Assembly: GCA_013180625.2 (NCBI GenBank)
Contig: SNVD02009613.1
Location: 248,001 to 312,000, forward strand
Direction of reading: 5' to 3'
From: Boswellia sacra
Lineage: Eukaryota; Streptophyta; Magnoliopsida; Sapindales; Burseraceae
DNA length: 64,000 bases
In this document: positions 59,911 through 64,000 of the stretch, in pieces
How the letters are laid out: each line of letters begins with the position of its first letter
Position numbering within the stretch: position 1 is the first letter of the stretch
Translations under genes and position numbers: made by a program
Notes under the pieces: generated by a model
The model's database searches: none
Told to the model about the DNA's origin: nothing
The model's input: the letters and a program-made list of their open reading frames with translations, nothing else

Positions 59911-61635
59911 TAGCACTTGATGATGATATTTGAAACTCATATTCAACAATCTATTTTTGTTTATGTGTGTTGCTGGTTTATGTGTGTCTATTCAAAGTTG
60001 GTATCTATACCCCAACTCATAATTCCTGAGAGTATAGTTCCGTCACTCATGTTAATTTAGAAATTTATATTCAATTTTGATTCTAAATGTATATCTAAAA
60101 ATTAATTTACGATAATGCACCTATATTTGTGTTTTTATATCTAATAAAGGAGCAACATAGGGCAAGTAGTTAGAGGTAGATGCATGCCTTTGTATATCTT
60201 CAATTAATATGGTAACTTTGACTAATCTATTTGATATTGATTTTTAACTTAGTTTAAAATCATTTTCTAGTTATTTAATAGACAATAGTTTTAATTTATA
60301 TTTATATTATCTTGAAAAAACAAATGTTTATCTTGTAATTTTGTTCTAAATTCAAGCCAAATAATCGTCTCTAATTTTGGTCAATAATCAATGATGCATA
60401 GTTTTAATATTTTAAGCTTGTTCTAAACACCAAATATTACCTACAAACATTTGAAAGAAATTATAGTCATCTATATTTTCAGTAACTTATTAAAAAGTTA
60501 ATATTTCTTTATAGTTCACTAATATGAGAAACTATATATATGTTTTTCTTGAATTATCTATGAAGAAGAATGCTAGTGACATTTTTTTTTAGTTTCAACT
60601 TTTTAGTTAACACACATAACTTAAAAAGTTTAATTATAAATAATTAAATAAAATAATTTATTTTATCATAAATGTAATTTAATAACCTTTGATAGATAAT
60701 ATATATTTTGAAAATGGAATGGAAAAGATAGATGGAGGAGTACGGAGGGAGAGGGGAGAGTCGAATGCAGTTAGGTTAAACAATGACTAACGCACAAACT
60801 GACTCTAAAAGACAAGACAACCTCTCTACCTTGGACTTAGTATGATAAAGTACGAACATCACATGGGCTCTACTCCTACTTTACTCATACTCTTACACAC
60901 ACACATACTCTCTCTCTCTCTCTCTCTTAGTTACAACTAAAATTTGCCAAATGAGAGAATGAAATACTGCCATTACCACCCACCCTCTAACACTTTCAAA
61001 ACTTAAATGACGATAAATGTAAATGTTAATGTAAAACTTAGCTGTTATTGTTATCGATTCTACTAAGAAGCCAATGAGATATTGACAACTTTTCTATAGG
61101 TTTCACATACTTTTATAACAATTTTCCTTTTATTATCCAAACAAATCTCTAACTTTGAGAAACTACAAAAGTAAACAGTTTTGATTTGGATTATACTACA
61201 AGTGAAGTTAGCATGCCATGTATCACCCTAGAGAAAGTTTTAAACACCTGAGATACCTGTTGCTTCCATTAAAGCTAGCTCTCCCAACTATAAAAAAAAA
61301 TTTACAAGTACAAGACTCACAAGAGAACAAACACTTTTTTACTTCTTAAGATTGTTATTGATAAATCATGCACATCATTAAAATGAATGATGATAAAAAA
61401 TGATACATTTATTATCAATATAATAGCCTGTTATATTTATGTAATTATCATTAAACAAGTGATTTATACATTCTTAATACTTAATAACTTATGGTATATT
61501 TTATTTATGGTTTTCAAGAATGATTTTCTATTTTTGAATCTTCAAAATTTGCAGGAAATATGTCTTTTTTTGTTGAGATTCAATCTTTAAAAATTCTTGA
61601 TACGAAGAGAGAGAGCTAAACAATGTACTTATTGA
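59911..61635. other. Spacer between the CACTA-derived segments
   Basis: AT-rich; CA and CT microsatellite runs at 60894-60928. No gene recognised. Confidence 0.4.
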
Positions 61636-63063
61636 TTATAAGATATATGAAAGATGAGAAGAATTGGTGTGATTAAGACAAGAGCTAGTGAGATCACTTG
61701 GACAAAGAAAACATTTTTTTATTAAAAAAAAAAAACAAGACAACCAACGTGAACTCATATTTTGATGACAATAAGGACATGCTTTCTTACCCTTAGTACT
61801 CCAACTAGACATGTTAGCATACGCTGAAAAATCACTAATAGTCCCTAACAATGCTGCATGTAGTTTAAACATTTGCTTATTTGATGAATCATAAGTAAGC
61901 ACACCTTTAATCAAGGTTTTAAATAAACATCAATTTTATTATTGGTTCCTTTTGGGATATCAATGAGCATAAAAAAAATGAAGAATGATTGTTTCATACA
62001 AAACCACAGTGGCAGGTTATAAGGAATTAAAACAACAAGCCATATGCTAGATGTTGTAAACATCGTTCTAAATGGGTTAAAACCATCAATTGTAAGTCAA
62101 AGTCTAACATTTTGATTATCATAAGCAAAATCAGGATTTTTTTCCATAAAAAAATCTTCCATGTCAGACTATCGGCAGGTTATCTTAACAAACCATCATT
62201 AATGCATGATTCAACATGCCATCTCTTAAAAGCAGTTTTTGAAGACATAAATAGTCTTTGTAGCCTTGGCACCAAAGAGAAATATTGTGGTTGTTTAGTA
62301 GTTATTTATCTCTAGTTTGAACATTGTCAAAATTGCAATCAAATTGTCTATATCTAGATGTATGAAAAACTTCACAATTATCGAGTTTCTCATCCTAAAC
62401 ATATAGAATTATTAGGACATGCATTCCAAGTTTTGTATGTGAAATCAAAGTCATTAGTTATCTTTCGAGCTTCATATTATGATTTTGGCAATTTAGCATT
62501 AGGAAAGGCTTCCTTTAAAAGTTCTAATCGCATCGTCAATGATTTATCTGTCCATCCACAAAATCTTTTCATATACAAAAGCCGAACAATAAATGACAAT
62601 CTTTTGAAATTTTAGAATTCGGATATAAAGGACACTCTGCTGCTTGAAGCAACTCAAAGAACTTGTCTCATTATTTGGGCACTTAACATTTTTGTCATCT
62701 AATTGAAGATTAAGATCTACATCAGAATCCATAATTGGAATTCCCATTGCATCATGCAACATCCCAACCATATCATCATTATCAATTGAATCATAACTAG
62801 CCTTCTTGGCTTGTGTAGGAAGATGTGTACAGCTCTCCATGCATTGTCCATTTTTCATACTTTAATAAGAAGCTATTCACTACGATACATTTTCTTACCA
62901 CCTCCCTTCTATAAAAAAAAAACCTATTTTTGCATCTTTTACATGGCCAATATATTAATGTATCACCAGTTACATTCTTAAATGCAAAATCCAAGAATCT
63001 ATCAACCCCATTAACATATAGCTTGGTTAGTTTATTTGGCATATCAATCCAACTCTTGTCCAT
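61636..63063 (-). pseudogene. CACTA (En/Spm) transposase remnant, copy 2
   Basis: Reading from 63063: MDKSWIDMPNKLTKLYVNGV, then FLDFAF and WPCKRCKNRFF, a Transpos_assoc domain, ending KWTMHGELY; next an acidic linker (DDMVGMLHDAMG); then a TNP2 domain carrying many stops across 62014-62540; then HAALLGTISDFSAYANMSSW and STKGKKACPYC (61780-61860), the conserved TNP2 block. It covers more of the gene than copy 1 at its N-terminal end and stops at 61636. Not functional. Confidence 0.87.
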
Positions 63064-63727
63064 GGATGCCCTTGGAATTTCACTGCAAATAGATAAATTT
63101 AACTCAATAACTTAATTTGATAAATGATTATGTATATGCAATATGAAGCCTATCTCCTCCACCTTTTAGAGAAAAGGTAAGTGGTCCTATCCCATTTAAG
63201 AATACATAAGTTTGTGTCGTAATAAGTACTCAAGTTTTGTTTTACCTCAATGGAAATTTTGGTAGCATATCCCCTTAGTTCTCCAAGCACACGAATAGAT
63301 ATATGGATGTTATAAACACCACATTCATCTAATATGTACCTAGAGAACAAAAGGAATTGCCACTGGAAATCCATTAAGTGGAACAAAACTTGAGGAACTA
63401 TATTAATTACCATACAAACTTATACATTCTTAAACTATCCAACTACACAATTCAAGAATTATCATTAGATATATGATCTTTATTATCATCCTATGGTTAG
63501 GAAGAGAATGAAAAAAAAAATTTCTATTAATAATTCTTAAATGGTTATAATAGTGCTTAACCAAGATTACTCTATGCATCAAAATATAACATGAATCCAT
63601 ACAAATAATCTCAATGCTCAAACAGGGATTCATTGTCCCAAAAAGATATATTCATATTCAATAAGTCAATTTCAGAAATAATTATTCATTGTAAGAAATA
63701 AATTTGAAAAAGAAAAATACCTAATGA
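61739..63727. repeat. CACTA-derived segment, duplication copy 2
   Basis: Counterpart of 58719-59910. The offset is about 3.0 kb at the left end and 3.8 kb at the right, the difference being the block missing from copy 1. Confidence 0.88.
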
Positions 63728-63739
63728 TGACATTTTAAC

Positions 63740-63951
63740 TTCTTTTTTTTTGTAATCGAGGTATCCAGGCCAGCTTACGCGCACCACAACTAATCATCAG
63801 GGGAGACTAGCGCGACTACAACCTACTATCACGATCTCCCGCTTACCTCATAGGGAAAGGCCATTGTGAAGAGTCGAACTCAGAACTTCACCGTTGCCCT
63901 TACCAACTCCCTCCTAGGCCGCCCTTACCACTTGAACCAACCCATTGTGGG
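63740..63951 (-). mobile_element. tRNA-derived SINE, about 212 bp
   Basis: The minus strand has a pol III A box (TGGTTCAAGTGG, 63928-63939) and B box (GAGTTCGACTC, 63871-63881) about 45 bp apart, and ends in an A-rich tail (T run at 63742-63750 on the plus strand). A perfect 12-bp target duplication TGACATTTTAAC lies at 63728-63739 and 63952-63963. Copy 1 of the surrounding duplication has the uninterrupted site near 59887, so this is a clean insertion. It is not a tRNA gene, since no cloverleaf follows the boxes. Confidence 0.9.
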
Positions 63952-64000
63952 TGACATTTTAACGTTGTTAACTCTTTAACACTTGATGATTATATTGAAA

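Noticed and set aside
61321..61630. Small plus-strand gene at 61387-61590
   Set aside because: Very AT-rich, low-complexity hydrophobic frame without a homologue; looks like chance.
63871..63939. tRNA gene
   Set aside because: A and B boxes are present, but no cloverleaf or anticodon arm is seen; the A-rich tail and target duplication show a SINE.

Overview
This window is nuclear DNA from a flowering plant, almost certainly a eudicot. It is AT-rich, its genes have GT/AG introns, and it is full of plant transposons. Four single-copy plant genes are recognisable: the 3' half of an MLO-type seven-transmembrane protein (+, 1480-4834), a plastid 2Fe-2S ferredoxin (-, 8014-8454), a 12-exon nonaspanin/TM9SF protein (-, 16058-22554) and a 9-exon SnRK2 kinase (+, 42510-46653). 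From memory, their closest Arabidopsis relatives are MLO4 (AT1G11000), FD1 (AT1G10960), TMN1 (AT1G10950) and SnRK2.4 (AT1G10940). If so, this is an ancestral gene block kept in order and spread by transposon insertion from a few kb to about 45 kb. The four products share no pathway; what they share is conserved position.

Layout. 1-5184: MLO4-like gene, with no N-terminal exons visible. 5193-6979: non-autonomous hAT element. 8014-8640: intronless ferredoxin gene with a G-box/I-box promoter. 8641-11741: AT-rich intergenic DNA with small foldbacks. 11746-15301: LTR retrotransposon carrying only gag and protease (both decayed) and LTRs that hold a 10-bp-phased heat-shock-element array. 16058-22554: TM9SF gene with an 18-nt microexon. 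22960-23279: foldback element. 24221-29303: hAT element with a TTF-finger transposase pseudogene, split by a solo LTR (26411-28056). 29475-30700: LTR-like remnant. 30939-31431: small hAT element. 32033-32981 and 33929-34874: two copies of a Mutator-like foldback family whose cores are a GTCGAG-rich minisatellite; a larger degraded relative lies at about 48500-51707 and holds a second solo LTR (50104-51523). 35-42 kb: mostly featureless AT-rich DNA plus an LTR-like promoter block. 42.0-46.7 kb: SnRK2 gene with a duplicated TATA segment. 47-54 kb: diverged duplicate segments. 54.85-57.44 kb: a foldback element holding a Mutator-like element and a hAT element. 57.9-63.7 kb: two copies of a decayed CACTA (En/Spm) transposase segment in tandem, the second carrying a tRNA-type SINE.

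Most of the information here is in nested insertions that can be ordered by exact target-site duplications. I found no new protein-coding system. The most unusual signals are the heat-shock-element LTR, the minisatellite-cored Mutator-like family, the nested foldback, and the CACTA duplication that supplies the empty site for the SINE. Exon boundaries were read by eye from splice signals, reading-frame continuity and family similarity.
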